Under the pieces are notes generated by a model. The model worked only from the letters and a program-made list of their open reading frames with translations. It made no database searches and was not told the DNA's origin. Positions 45,304-58,453 of a stretch of 64,000 bases of DNA are shown one piece after another (the first letter of the stretch is position 1; each line of letters opens with the position of its first letter). The stretch is taken from positions 124,001 through 188,000 of the forward strand of contig JACKQL020000062.1 of the NCBI GenBank assembly GCA_018296165.2. The letters run 5' to 3'. The DNA is from Termitomyces sp. T153. Lineage: Eukaryota; Basidiomycota; Agaricomycetes; Agaricales; Lyophyllaceae. Both the position numbers and the translations under genes were made by a program.

Positions 45304-48300
45304 ATGAACGGTGCCGAGGCTGCAGCCTCGCTTTTTGGCTCTGAGGAACCAGATTCGGACCTCTTTGCGTCACTCGGAGACGCTGCGCCAGTGTCTTCCA
45401 ATGGCAATGATAACCTGTTCAATCCAGACGCGCCCAACAACGACGATTTTTTCAACACCCCCCAAGGCGACCACGTCGTTGTCTCAGACAATGACGTGCC
45501 GGATACGTCGCAGTATTATATTCAGCCCCAAGCAACTTCAGCCTATCCCACGGATAGCTCATACACGCTTTTAAACACTGATACCACGAGCCAAGATGGA
45601 TGGTATGGACAACAGGGCCAAGGCCATATATATGCGCCGCAGCAGAACTATTCCACTCGTAATATGCTTTTTCCGATTCTCGACTCATATGCTAACTAAT
45701 GCTTTCCAGCGGTCCGTGATTCATATGCACCCGTTGTCCACCCACAACAATCCCAGTCGGCCCCAGCTAGTGGTCCTTATGACCCTTATGCTCCAACAAC
45801 CAACTCCCATAACTCGCCAGCTCTAGCGACGACGCACTCTTACGACCCGTATGCCCCAGCCCAACCAGTGAACAGCCATATTCCTCCTCAGCCACCTGCG
45901 GCATCAGTGTATAGTCCATATGCTTCCAATTCTGCTTCTTCGCAGGCGTACAACTCTCAATATACTCCATCCTATGCCAGCGTTAGTCAACCAATGTACG
46001 CATCTGCGTCGCAGACCGAGCAAATTGCACCATCCCAATCGACCTCAGTTTCAGTTCCATCTGTCGCACTTACTGCTGCTAAAACAACAATTACACGGCC
46101 AAAGATCTTGAATGCGTACGATCCCCCTTTCTCTACGGTAACGAAGCATCGGAAGACCGCCCGCGCAGTATCTGCTCAAAACACTTATGGGTACAATACG
46201 TATGAGACCATGTCCCCTCCAGTGCCAGCCTATGTGTTGCCCTCGTCACAGACTGTCCCATATATAACGCAGCAAACGCCACCTCCAGCATCTCACCCCC
46301 CGCCCCAGACATCTCATCCCCCACCCCAACGACTTCCAGCAACGCCGCCTCTACCTCAGCGGCTTCCTCCTCCGCACCTTCCTCAGGGAACTCCTCTGCC
46401 TCAGCGGCTTCCTCCCCCGCAGAACACTCCGCCCCCGTCTCAACGACATTCTTCTCATGCACCCCTGCCTCCTACACGTAGTCCCGCCATACCTATGCAA
46501 CCTCAGTATAATTCACATCTAACACAAGGAGCACAGAGTGAGTCTATCGAGGGTTCTGCCGATGCGGGTTCAGGGTATAATCAACCCTCTCTTGATCCAG
46601 AAGACATGGAAATCATGGGTGAAAATAAGTCCTCCTGGGATCAGAATACTAGTGGCTTGGACATGTCACCTGTCAATAGCCCACAAGGAGTTGCCGAGGA
46701 TGATTCATCCTCTCGGAATCCTGAAACATTCGATGTCAATGCCACCGAAGGCTCGAAAAATGCTTTGATTCCTTTTTTAGATGAGCATGCAGTGCTCCAA
46801 TCACCTTCGCTGCCACTTGCTGACGGCACAAATTATTCTTATGTTCCTGGACAGTCCATCTCTCCAGAAACTTCGTTGCGCTCAGATAGCCCACGTCATT
46901 ATGCTCTCCCTCCATCCCCAACTGCGAGCCATCAACAATGTCGTACAAGTCCTTTTTACGAGCCAAACCTCTTGGTGGCCAAAAGAACAGTGTCTCCGGC
47001 GTCTTTGATTGAACCATTCAAGGAGAAGATCCACAATGCTAATCCTTATGCTCCGCCACAGAACTCTGCGCACAATCCAACTTCTCCCTCGCCAGTACAG
47101 GCATACAACTCACAACCACGTAGTTCGCCCCTTGCGGCGCTGTACGACAACGGAGTTCGGAGTCCGTCCCTCGGAGCCAAAATCCCGTATGAACCCAAAG
47201 CGGCCATTGAAGGCGAGAGGGTTAATTCACCTGCCAATTCGTCGAGTGGACACGCAAGTGCAGTCATGGATCCATACGCACCGAATACATATGCTAGTGC
47301 TTATCAAGGAGAGCGAACTAGTCCTCCGAATTCCTACTCCGTACGAGCTGTAAATGGAGTTCCGCCTGCTGCCAAAACCCACCTTGTTAATCCATATGTA
47401 CCTGCGAAAACAGAGTCAAGAAACCGTTCTATGTCAAATGGTTCTATGCTGTCATCGGCTTCTACAAGCGCGGAGGACCCTTATGCACCTTCCTCACAAG
47501 GCAGACGTGCCACCAGTGATGCCGTTCATGGTAATTCAATGTCGAGGTACCATAATACAGCGACTCAGGAAGTCAATTATTATCCTTCCAAAGCGCCCGA
47601 AAACCTGGGCGCTCAGGAGCTCTCCGTTAAGACATTTCAAACGCCGTATGCACCCTCTCCATCGCTCTTGGGTGCTAATGATCCTTTGGGACGTACCTCG
47701 GCCCGTGTGCCAGTTCTTTCGTTCGGATTTGGAGGAAAAGTTGTCACATGCTTCCATGGTGCAGATTCGTTGAGCACTGGTTTCGATGTCGCCTTGGTTG
47801 CTCGCAACTCAACTGGGGTTCACATTCGCGTCCTGAAGAAGCTCATTCCTGAGTCGGCCTTGGATACATCGACAACTTCGTTTCCAGGTCCTTTGTTTGG
47901 TGAATCTGGAACTTCAACTACATCTCTTGTGCGCACTGGTGTTAGTTCACAGACAAAGACAAAGAAGAGTAAAGTCACCAAGTATCTGGCTGAAAGAACG
48001 GATGAACTTGCTCTTGGACTTCGTTACCTCAAACCTGAGAGTATTGAAAGTCAGCAGGTGGAGGTAAAACTTGTGCTTGTCAAGTTGCTGCAACTGTTGG
48101 TGGAGCATGATGGTCGTCTGACGGGAACGTATGTAAACCCTATCGATATTCAGTTCAAGTTCTTTGCTCTGACATGGATATCGTAGCCCCGAGCTCGACA
48201 CAGCCGTCCGTCTGGCGCTTGTACCTCGTCTAGAAGGCACTTTTGGGTCGAATGGCTTTGTTTCCGTCGCCGATACTCCCCTCCCAGGTTTTTCAAGTGA

Positions 48301-50861
48301 ACCGCAAGAAACTCCAATTTCTGTCACATCTGTTCGACCCTCAACCTTGAACAAAATTCAAGATTTTCTTTTGCGTGGAGAACGCAGACAGGCTTATCAT
48401 TTGGCTTTGGATGAAAAACTTTGGGGTCATGCCATGGTTATTGCCAGCAGCATTGATAAAGAAGCTTGGAAAGAAGTCGTTCAGGAGTTCCTTAGGACTG
48501 AACTAGGAAATAATAGTTCTACATCGTCTGGGAGAGAATGTCTTCGAGTGGCTTATAGCCTGTTCTCTGGTCAAGGTGCTATTGCTGGTAAGTTATACAT
48601 CCCATCAAGAATAATTCTCGGGTTGAGCCTTCTGTAGTCCAAGAGCTTGCCCCGCAGAATCTCCTTGCTCGCGTTACAGGAAGACCTGCTGCGCCAGTGG
48701 CATCGGTGGCTCCTCATCTCACGCCTAGGACACCAAACTTCCCTGTTGTACCAGCACAAGGGCCCAGTCTCCCTCCACAAGCTCTTACTAAGTGGACAGA
48801 AACAGCAGCCATGATGCTCTCAAATCCTCTTACGCCGGAGAACTCTGCCGCACTAACCGCTCTTGGAGATCAGCTTGTCGCAAACCAGCTCGTTGAGGCG
48901 GCTCATGTTTGGTAATTGATCCATCCCTTCCACTGTCTCAAATTCCTATATTGAATTGATTTCGACAGTTACTTGTTAGCACCTCAAACGTCACCTTTAG
49001 GGGGATTGGGTCACCCATCCGCCCGCATCACCCTTGTTGGTTCTCGCAGTCCTCAAATATGGCCGAACTTTGCAAAGGATCCGGATCCTTTAATCTTTTC
49101 CGAAATTGTGGAGTTTGCAATGTCATTGGCAACGCCTGTGAAAGGACAGGAGCCGTTTTCGGGTATAGCACACATGCAAGCATATCGTTTTGTCAGGGCC
49201 ATTGCTCTGGCGGAAATCGGTGATATCCAGCAGGCTCACAAGTGAGTACATTGATCAACCCTATCACATTCTAGCTCAGTTGTGCGACAGGTATTGTGAT
49301 GCTATTACTGCAGCAATTGGCCGCGGCTCACCCTACGCTACGCCAGTATTACTGGAACAGTTAAAAGGCTTGAACGACCGGATTTCTGGTGTTACTCATG
49401 TTGACAAATCCTTCTGGACTGGTACTAAGCTGGGCAAACCTAGTCTCGATTCGATTGGGGGTTGGCTCGAAGGGAGGTTCACCAAACTTGTCACTGGTGA
49501 TGGTGATTTAGACAATACCCCGGAACAGGATGTGAATAAGCCCGATGAAGGTGGATTCATCGGTCCTTTCACCCATTATAGCACAATTTCATCAACTACA
49601 TCTTCCGCGAGATCCTCTCCCCAACCCTCTATGACGAATCTCAATGTATTACCTCCAGCCAGGAGTGGGTCAACCATGGCGCAATCTGTAGTTCGTGCCA
49701 ATCCTCAAATTGATCGCGCTTCTTCGGCTATAGATTATACAAGGCCGAAACCTACACCACCAGCACCCCGTGTTGCATCGGCCAATGCATCGACGACTTC
49801 ATTTACCCCGTATGGCCAATCTTTTGGCGGCCAAAGATCCTCTAACGGCTACAGTCCTAGCGATAATCTTGTTACGTCACGACCCTCCCTTGTTCCTGAA
49901 GAAGATGAAGGTGCCGCGCAAGAAGCAGCCTGGTGGGCTGGTACTGCTTACGCTGAAAGCTCTGCCACCGCTACGCCGACCGTTCGGACCTTTATGCGTG
50001 TTGACGAAGGTGCTATACCTGCTTCTCAGTCATCGGAAGGCTTCATTACGCTGATGGATAGTGCATCCTACTCAATCGCGCCTCAAACCTCGTCATCTCA
50101 GAGTTCAATGCAAACTTCGACTAATCCAGATGGAGACGAGGAGGATCTGGGCTTTGGGAATTCCTCCATCAAGACTCAAAGAGAGGTTAAGAGAGAGCCG
50201 TCACACGATGGTAGTGAGACGACATCTTCAGCTAGTCCTGAGCCTGCCAAGGCGGCACCACCGCCTGCAGAAGGTAACTACATCTTCTATGATTATCAGA
50301 GATCATCTTACCGTCCTTATTTCAGAAAACAAACCTTCACCCACGCCTGGCTGGTTCGGCCGCTGGTGGAAGAAGAGTGATGCACCTGGACCAGTCAAGG
50401 CCAGTCTTGGAGAAGAATCTTCCTTCTACTACGACAAAGAATTGAAGCGATGGGTGAATAAAAGGGTTTGTATCCTTCTCGTCCAGATGAAGGGCTTCCA
50501 ATGATCATTATCATAGGCTGGTGCTGATACAGCGAAAGCGGCGACTACTCCACCGCCGCCATTACGAGCCCAAACCGCATCTCCTGCAATGACTGGTCCA
50601 CGTCCACCTGGCCCTTCTGAGCCTCGACCTCCTCCGAATCGCTCGACATCAGCCACTGATGTCAACATATCACCACCAAGTAGGAACACGACGCGCGTGC
50701 GGTCAAACTTAGCTCCTACACCGGAATCGGCTCCCAGTACACCCACTGGGACGAGGCCGGCACCTCCAGGTCCACCGCCTGGCCGCCCGAAATCCCAAGC
50801 ATCTAAGAAAAACATCCGCAGCCGTTACGTCGACGTCTTCCAACAAGAAAATAGTACATAG
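45304..50861 (+). CDS. SEC16: COPII coat scaffold Sec16
   Basis: Sec16 organises ER exit sites by gathering Sec23/24 and Sec13/31. ATG 45304 starts MNGAEAAASLFGSEEPDSDL. The N-terminal ~800 residues are disordered and Pro/Ser/Tyr-rich with scattered PYAP motifs. The central conserved domain begins at RVPVLSFGFGGKVVTCFHGA (near 47700). The ancestral coatomer element follows: STLNKIQDFLLRGERRQAYH, LALDEKLWGHAMVIASSIDK, QEFLRTELGNNSS. A helical region runs to about 49250, then a disordered tail. The end, NIRSRYVDVFQQENST at 50861, matches the conserved Sec16 C-terminus that contacts Sec23. Introns lie near 45661-45710, 48131-48185, 48585-48637, 48912-48969, 49241-49290, 50275-50325 and 50466-50517. 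Confidence 0.93.
46273..46460 (+). repeat. proline-rich coding repeats in SEC16
   Basis: Short imperfect units coding SHPPPQ and PLPQRLPPP recur several times. The DNA repeats are degenerate, so this is low-complexity coding sequence and not a recent tandem expansion. Confidence 0.6.
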
Positions 50862-51013
50862 ATAGCTGCATTACTTTATTTGATTTGTCTGCATACTCAC
50901 ATTTACCCGCGCTGACTCAACGATTCACATGTAGGGTTAATACATAGTTCGTTTTACTTCTCCGTAATTTCACAGAGTCACAGCTGTGGGACATGGTATA
51001 TATACATGAGTTT

Positions 51014-52205
51014 TTACAGGAACAGCTTAAAGGGATAACCTATTTTCTTGTCAGTATACACATGGTACAGTATAGTCAAGACGAACCCCGATTTTTGACC
51101 CTGAAAAGAGACACTAGGACAGAGTAAACAACAACGAAAACTCCTGTCCAAAGGTACACTTGGACCCTCTGGCGAGAGGGCGATGTTTGGTAAGGCACGA
51201 CCATAATAAGCATGAGGAAAGAGAGAGACAAAAGCCCATCTGGTAAATGATAGATCAAAAGAGAGTTTGAACGAAGGAACAACGAGACGGACACATGCTG
51301 GCAACAACATTGACTTCTTGCCCAAACTGGTTCTGGAAACCAGCAGCGATCCAGTTCCCGTTGCCCCCGCTGGAGGGCATGCCACGAATGCGACAAAACA
51401 TATAGCCAGATGTCATGACGAGAGAAGTACTAATAGTGATGATAGCCCAAGTCCAGCGATTCTGAACAACGGGAGAGATGTAACGAAGAAGAACAAGGAA
51501 GCCTAGGCCTCCCGTGGCCAGGAGGATATAGCGGGTCCAGTCAATGGGATCAGTGTAAGGGATTGGAATGGGCGTGTGCTTTGAAAGACTCTCAGCAAGG
51601 GGCGCAGGATCAAAGCCACTGCAAGTACTCAAAGTTAGATATGAAATACAGGGTAAGAGAAGAGTCTTACTTGCTGAAATCGTATTTCGAGGGAGAAGTT
51701 TTTCCGTTAGCTGGCGCACGGGGTCCTTGTGCTGCAGGATATACGAAGACAACTGGGGCGGATTGAAGACCGAGCTAGAACATATGAGATACGGCTTCCA
51801 CAGTAATGCGTTCAACTGGCACCTTTTGGAAGGTCGTTTGTCCGTTGTCAAAATCCAAAGTGGCAAAAAAGTGCTGATCTCGGTGTGGTTTGGGAACAGT
51901 TGCCCAAGCTTTCGCCACGGCATTCCACGACGGGTTAAACTCCCTGTAGACTGCTTGGTATCGGCTTGCAATGTTGGTCACAACGCGACTCACTTGCAAG
52001 GCGTGCATTTTCGCCTTGGGTCCAAGGCGGTCATTTGGACCGAGACGGACCACGTACGCTGGGGAGACGTCAAGAGATCGAAGGTGTTGCTGTCGAGTTT
52101 GATTAGACCATTGCCAGCGGTCGCGAGCTCTGAGAGCCTCTGAAAAGGGTCTACAACGGCGGCCAGACAAAAAGGGAGAGCGAGGAGGGCGAGGAGGGCA
52201 TTCAT
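51014..52205 (-). CDS. OST3: oligosaccharyltransferase thioredoxin subunit Ost3/Ost6
   Basis: Ost3/Ost6 is the redox subunit of the ER oligosaccharyltransferase; it holds substrate cysteines so nearby sites can be N-glycosylated. Start ATG 52205 gives a signal peptide (MNALLALLALPFCLAAVVDP). The lumenal thioredoxin fold has LDSNTFDLLTSPQRTWSVSV and the active-site CTPC, in MTALDPRRKCTPC joined to KEFNPSWNAVAKAW. After SKYDFS-type sequence come four helices: WTRYILLATGGLGFLVLLRY, WTWAIITISTSLVMTSGYMF, NVVASMYGLLSLSFLMLIMV and VYLWTGVFVVVYSVLVSLFR. It ends VKNRGYPFKLFL at 51014. The gene is divergent from PIK1, 88 bp between starts. Confidence 0.92.
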
Positions 52206-52293
52206 GGGATGAGTGTCGACGTGTAAGTGTGTGCGCGCGTCCAAATGGGGAAGTGGTATAGTGTCAAGATTTTGGCGGATGCACTGATGCCCC

Positions 52294-55200
52294 ATGCCCT
52301 CTCATGCCCTCCTCCTCCGTCTCTTCCTCTCCCCCTCCTTCTTCTCCGTCCATGTCGCCCTACACTATCTCCTCATCTACGCAGACAACATAGGAATCAC
52401 CTACTATCTTACTTGGCGCCTCAGGCAGCTCGACACCCGCGAGCTACGTGAAGTCTGGGGTTTCATATGGTGTGCTCTATCTGTCAATCCTTCAAATTAC
52501 CTCTCACAGATACCCTCAGCCATCTCCTGGTCACAAGGCCTTCCAAATCCAGAGCCCTAGAATGCTTCGTCGTCGAAATTGCCCAGCAATCTACTCACAT
52601 TGCCATGACCGTGAGTGATCCGCGAACATGTTCCTCCAGCCGCTTCAACGCGTCTGTTCCGTAGACTCTGTGGTTCATGCAAGCAGCTCTGCATGATGTA
52701 TCCATCCGTGGACCCCAGTCTCCATCCTTTGCAATTTGCCAACGCGTCTTGCACATGTGTCATGAGATAATATTTGGTGATCCACCATCGCCTACTGTGG
52801 GGCCGTACGGTGGCTTGGTACTCCCTGTGCAATCGAGACATGTTCGGCGGAAGGTGAAACACCACTCAGAGCCTGCTGTGGTTGGAATTGGACTCGTGCT
52901 AGCAGGTGCTCCGGGGATGCCACGACTGACGGACATCATGGGTAAAGTAGCCATTGAACAAGGACGAGTGGAGGAAAACGCTCACGACTATAAGAGTGTC
53001 ACGTCTCGGAAAGATGACATTTCCCTCGGCTTGAGTCCTAGCCAGACATATCTTCGTCAAGTAGCAGCGGAAGAGGACGGAGATGATGACGACAATCCCG
53101 AAAGCGATGATACACATACGATTCCTACTATGCAGCTGGATGACCCACCCAAATTCGCGACGTTTGCACGGCGACGAATGATTGGGCCTGCTCAGACGGT
53201 CCCCGCTCTTCCTCTGCATCTACGAGACATCCAACGATCACCAGCTTCTGAAGATCCCCTGGGGCAAAATGATGTGGACAATGTTCCACTTCCTTACCTT
53301 TCTACACCCTCTATCCCCACTACCAGAGCATCATCTCCTCGTACTTCCACTCTCAGTCGCGCTGATGCACTATTAGAGACATATGATGCCGAATCCCAGT
53401 CTCAACTATTGCGTAGTCATTACTGCCGTTCCGAAGTGAGTAGATAGTTACCATCCTGTCTCAAACCGAGTTCTCATGTTTCGACAAGGTCCAATTTATC
53501 CTCAGTCTTGAGAGCATCTGCAACAGACTTTTGGTCATTCCAAGACCAGCTCGAGTCAGTGCTCTCCGAGCTGAATTGACCGCACTTAATCATAAGCTTC
53601 CCGCTGAAGTCAGTGGCTTGCTAATACCGCCTCTTATTCACTGTGCTGACCTTTCCATAGGTCTGTATGCCCATGTGGTGTTCGTCTTCTGATTCTACGA
53701 ATCGTCAGAAGCATACCCAACCACACCATCGGATAGTCCGAATACCTCCTGGAGAAAGTGTAGTCTTGAACTCGGCCGAGCGAGTGCCATATCTTTTATA
53801 TATCGAGATTCTCAATGACGATCTCGATTTCCAACCCACAAAAAGGGTGAATAAAGAAGTGTTGAAAAAGATCGTGACAAAGGAAAATAATCGCAAAGGT
53901 ACTTCGAACGAGTTGAACCCTTTCCAGAACCTTAGGACGGCACCCCCTCTGCTCGAGCCATCAATGGCAGCCATCGGTGTTGTGGAATCCTCCACACCAT
54001 TGATGCCTTCCGAGACGGTACTCTCGCCTACAACAGCTGTAGATGATGACGAGGAAATTGACCTAGTGGAACAACTATATGGTGCAGACCAGCCACTACG
54101 AGCTCAGACGGCAGATTTATCGGAATCCATTGTCTTACCTCCCGCACCTAAAAACAAAGAGCTGGACATGGCTGCCTGGTGAAGACTGTCATCACAAACC
54201 CCTTCAATCCCGACTAGAGATACTCTCCCAACATACATACCCACACCTCCTCCATTATCATTGAACCCGTCACAGTCCTCTAACCACTCGTCCTATGAAA
54301 GCAGTCAAAACTCGCCGAACTCTTTTAACAGAGCTGATAACGTTTCAGCACTCTCTCTGGATGACTACTCTGAGCGGATGAGGACTGCCGCAATCATGCT
54401 TGCACAATTGAACGCTAGCTTGATGCGTGAACAAATCAATGGCCTACATTCTGGGCCATCTGGGAGTACTCAACAACCTGGCTCTTCCAAGATGCCAAGT
54501 TTTCCATCTCCCACCTCTACATCCGACCAGCGTATGAAGGTGCATCATACACAAGCCGCCGCGATACGAGATCGGATAATGAAGGAAATGATAGCACTCG
54601 AAGAACAACGCATGCAACGCATGCGGGAGAACAGGGAGGATGATGGTATGATGCGTCTCGATATCAGTGGTAGCACGAAATCTGCAGAAGATGAGACCAT
54701 TATAAGGCGTGAACTTAACAAGGCAGATCCATCAGCGGTGGTTTTCAGCGAGTCTTGGGCAGCAAAGAAGGTATGTTTACTCTGAATTTTTGATAATAAA
54801 TTGGGATTCATGAAAGTGGCTAAATGCCAGAGTCGAATACGTCACGGTTCGCCCTATGGCCATTTGGGTAGGTACTTCATCTTCACGCCAACATAATCCG
54901 ACTCGAGCTACTGTTTAGCCAATTGGGATTGTGTTTCTGTTATTGTCAAGACGGGTGAAGACCTGCGCCAAGAGCAGCTGGCTGTCCAACTAATTTACGA
55001 GTTTCAAAAGATATGGGAAGAGGAGAAGTGCCCGTGTTGGATCCGATAGTGTGTTTCTTTCTTCACATTCTTGACCTGATTCGAAGGTGTTTTCAGTTTC
55101 CGCATCTCAATAACCGGAGGAACATCTGGGCTGGTGGAAACTATTACTGACGCCGTGTCAATACACTCGATAAAGAAGGCTGAGTACGCGAGACGAATTG

Positions 55201-56062
55201 CAGAGGGCAGATTTGGCCATGTGACACTCTTAGATCACTTTAAATCTGTGCGTGCAGTTCTCTTCAGTTTCGGCATACTTTTCTAAGCCAAAGACCAGAC
55301 ATATGGAGACCCGTCCTCTGCAAAATTTGCGAGAGCCCAGCGTAACTTTGCCAAGTCTCTAGCGGGTAACTCTTTAATACCTGGCTGAACGCACTTGATG
55401 ACAGTGTTTCAAGGATATTCCGTGGTAACCTACCTCTTACAGGTGAAGGATCGACATAATGGCAATATACTGCTTGATCGCGAGGGGCACCTGATACACA
55501 TTGATTTCGGCTTCATCCTCAGCAATACACCGGGGAACATAGGATTTGAAGCGGCACCATTTAAGCTGCCATTCGAATACATTGAAGTGCTTGGAGGCAT
55601 CAACGGTGCTGCTTACCTCGAATTCAGGCGGCTGTTCAAAGAGGGTTTTGAAGCTGCTCGTAAGCATTGTGATAGGATCATAAGTTCGTCACCTCTTGTG
55701 CTCGTATCCTTTTGCCCCTTAGATTTTTTTCTGTTTAGCCTTAGTTGAACTAATGCAGAAAGGTTAGTTGACCATGGGACAGGCCAAGTCGTGATCTTGC
55801 ATAACTCAAACATTTTGTACAGATTCTACGCTACCCTGTTTCACTGCATTTGGAGAACAAACTTCTGTTCAGCTTCGAGAGCGTTTCCAACCAGTTTTGA
55901 CGCATTCCTCGGTTGGCAGCTATGTGGATAGGCTGATCGATGCCTCATTGGGATCTCACTGGACGAGACTATATGATTCGGTATACTGTAACCTCCTGCT
56001 GTGTTGAACGGTGAACTGATACTCGCTCTCAGTTCCAATATTACTCTCAATCAATCCTCTAA
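52294..56062 (+). CDS. PIK1: phosphatidylinositol 4-kinase Pik1 (PI4KB type)
   Basis: Pik1 makes PI4P at the trans-Golgi, needed for secretory-vesicle budding. ATG 52294 opens MPSHALLLRLFLSPSFFSVH, and splicing joins VWGFI to CHLLVTRPSKSRALECFVVE and then TLWFMQAALHDV: the lipid-kinase-unique helical domain. A disordered middle spans about 52900-54750. The kinase begins near 54820 with SVIVKTGEDLRQEQLAVQLI, then ISITGGTSGLVETITDAVSI, catalytic VKDRHNGNILLDREGH, metal-binding HIDFGFILSNTPGNIGFEAA, and PFKLPFEYIEVLGG. The end is QPVLTHSSVGSYVDRLIDAS ... YYSQSIL at 56062. A small exon (55740-55763) codes LVELMQK. Confidence 0.94.
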
Positions 56063-56226
56063 TTGTTGTCTAGTTTCATTTGGGTTCGTGACTTAGGTGT
56101 AGGGAATAGGAAGATTCCGCGGTGATCTCTCATGGACGCTATATTTCTGTTGAAGTCTGGGTTCTATTATGTGAGCTTGAGAAAGGTAATACGATAGCAA
56201 GTGTCTGTAGATATACATAAATCGAC

Positions 56227-58150
56227 TTAGGCAAACATCGCGTCGTATCTTTTCAGGCAGGAGTACCATTCGTAATCTGACGGAAAGTGGGCAATTTTGA
56301 TTGACAGACAGTACAAAGAACTCACCAAAGTTCTGAGACTCATCACACCAACATTTTCCTCTTGTGTGCGCTTCTCCTTGAGGGCAGTGTTGGAAAGGTT
56401 CGTGTCGATAACCTGTGAAACAGTTGAAACTTCCTCTCAAAATAGCTTTACAACGAAGGAGATACCAATATCGTTGAAGAAGTGCTGAACACTAATCAGA
56501 TTCTGTCGACTTGAAATATTGCAAGGCTCACAATTTGTTCCTTCTTAGAAAATAGTGCAGCGCCGATACTGTGAACTGGAGCATCTCCCCACCGCTTTAT
56601 AAGGACGTAAGAAATGATGCTTCAATTGGCCACCAGAGTCCGTGCACCCACTTCGTAGTAAAAACCACCCCTTTCATCCAGGAAATCGAAATATTTGTTA
56701 TAGGCTTCGCTCCGCCAAAGATCGAGGTCGGCAATCTCAAAATTACTCCAGACTATTACAAAACTCAGGATGCCTTTGAAAATCAGGAAAAATGGAAAGA
56801 GTTTACAGTGGCAGCGGTTATATGTCATGCCTCCGTCATCCGAAAGGAAGGACATGGCGTTGCCGGTTGGGATTAATTCAGCGTTCTTGTCCATGAACTC
56901 TGGGGAAATAACAGTCAGTTGCCTTTATATAGAAATTAACAGGTGCACACCTTTCGTAGCATCCCAAAGAGTGGGAATTGTGGCTTCATACTCATAAAGC
57001 GAGACTGTAAAGCCTAGACCTCGGTTTGAGTAGAGTTACGAGAGTTATACAGAGAATTGCGCACCGTAGACTTTATTCTGGTCTTGCATGAGCAAGAATG
57101 GATCATAGTCAAGGTCACAGAAGAATTTGACATCAGGCCTAAGGGAACTGAGTGTATATGGAGATAATTCGAGGTTATGACTGACTCTACTCTAAAAATG
57201 AAGGTCAACTTGTTACTTCCATGCCTTGCCTAGAGGAGAATATGATGATATACCTCCAGTAATACTTGTAGGGCTTGAGAAGCTCGTGTTTGTAGAAAAA
57301 CTGATTCCACATAAAGATCGGGAAATAAGCAATTGCGTACAACTACTTACTCCTGAGTTGAAGCGGCACATATTGCGATAGCTTATTCAAATCAGGAAAA
57401 CTGGCTTCGTGTATATGGTAAAATGGACTCACGGAACACTTCCTGAATCCCGAATTAAGTTCTCTGACCGATGAATGAGAAGGGACATTCTTACCTCCGT
57501 ATATAACGTTGTTCTTTGCCATGTCTTCGCGAGCTGCAGATGCTCTTACTTCATCAATAGAATCTGGTTGGAACCAGTGCTCGCGCGGTATGAGACCGAA
57601 CTCGACTTTAGCATCAGTCAGTTTTGATACACGTCTAAGTAGAGCGTCAGAAGGGACGTTCAGGAATAAGTTAACAGAACATTACTTCTTGAAACTCTCT
57701 TCAAACGGATTCTCATTAAGGAAGACGTAGGGATACTGGAACTTTTTGTTGAACCTGTCTTCCATCTGTTTCACACTGCTGACGACCCCGTTCAAGTCAG
57801 AGTTGCGCGCTTATTTCAGAAAAGTCAGTCAAAGTCCTTCATAAATATATAGGAAGCGCACCAAGTATAACGAAAACAGCATTGGCTCTTCGAGCTGGTG
57901 GTTCAGTCTTATTCGTCTTGATATAATACTCCTCTGGAACGGGTTCCATGTATGGTGGCTTGCCAGAAGAGCCTGTGATTTTCTCCTTAATATTGGAAAA
58001 CGATGTTGCATTTCCGTACTTCTCGTTGGAGAAGCTAAGCATGTAGTGTAGACTGACCTAGAGGGTAATTGAGCTGACTGATCCTGAGGAAACGAAAAGA
58101 CCTACTATAACAGCCAGGACTAGGAGCACATAACGCATTTGCGCGTTCAT
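56227..58150 (-). CDS. GT15 alpha-1,2-mannosyltransferase (Kre2/Mnt1/Ktr family), copy A
   Basis: GT15 enzymes are Golgi type II membrane proteins that add alpha-1,2-mannose to O- and N-glycans. ATG 58150 gives a signal anchor ([16 protein letters not shown]). Family blocks in order: [78 protein letters not shown], the hallmark [20 protein letters not shown] near 56690-56750, GGFYYE with the presumed catalytic glutamate, [20 protein letters not shown], and [16 protein letters not shown]. It ends [18 protein letters not shown] at 56227. About fourteen tiny exons; an intron splits the Gly codon of DIGYRH. It is tandem with copy B. Confidence 0.88.
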
Positions 58151-58453
58151 TTTGAAAAGAAAGGAATTCTGCTCGGCAGAAACGGGAAGATGTACTCAAT
58201 AGAAAGCGCAGTTATTTGCAAGAGTACGAAATCCGCCACATGAAGCAGCATTGCCCCCGTGCCACATCATTCACGTGGTTGATCGTGATTGAAATCACAG
58301 TTGCTACAGAAATCGAGGATAATATCCCCAAAAGTGATCTTTTTTCCTTTCACTTTGATTTCTAAGATATCTAATGCTACACAAATAGATTTTCATATCT
58401 TCTAGTACATGAGTTTTGGGCATAGTCTTAACTAATAAGCACAACCTCAAGCT
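58151..58453. other. intergenic region between the GT15 copies
   Basis: This 303-bp gap holds the promoter of copy A and the 3' UTR (or lost tail) of copy B. CACGTG at 58272-58277 lies 122 bp upstream of copy A. Confidence 0.55.
58272..58277. promoter_or_regulatory. CACGTG box upstream of GT15 copy A
   Basis: The core CACGTG sits in the presumed promoter of the copy A mannosyltransferase. A single six-base match has limited weight on its own. Confidence 0.3.
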
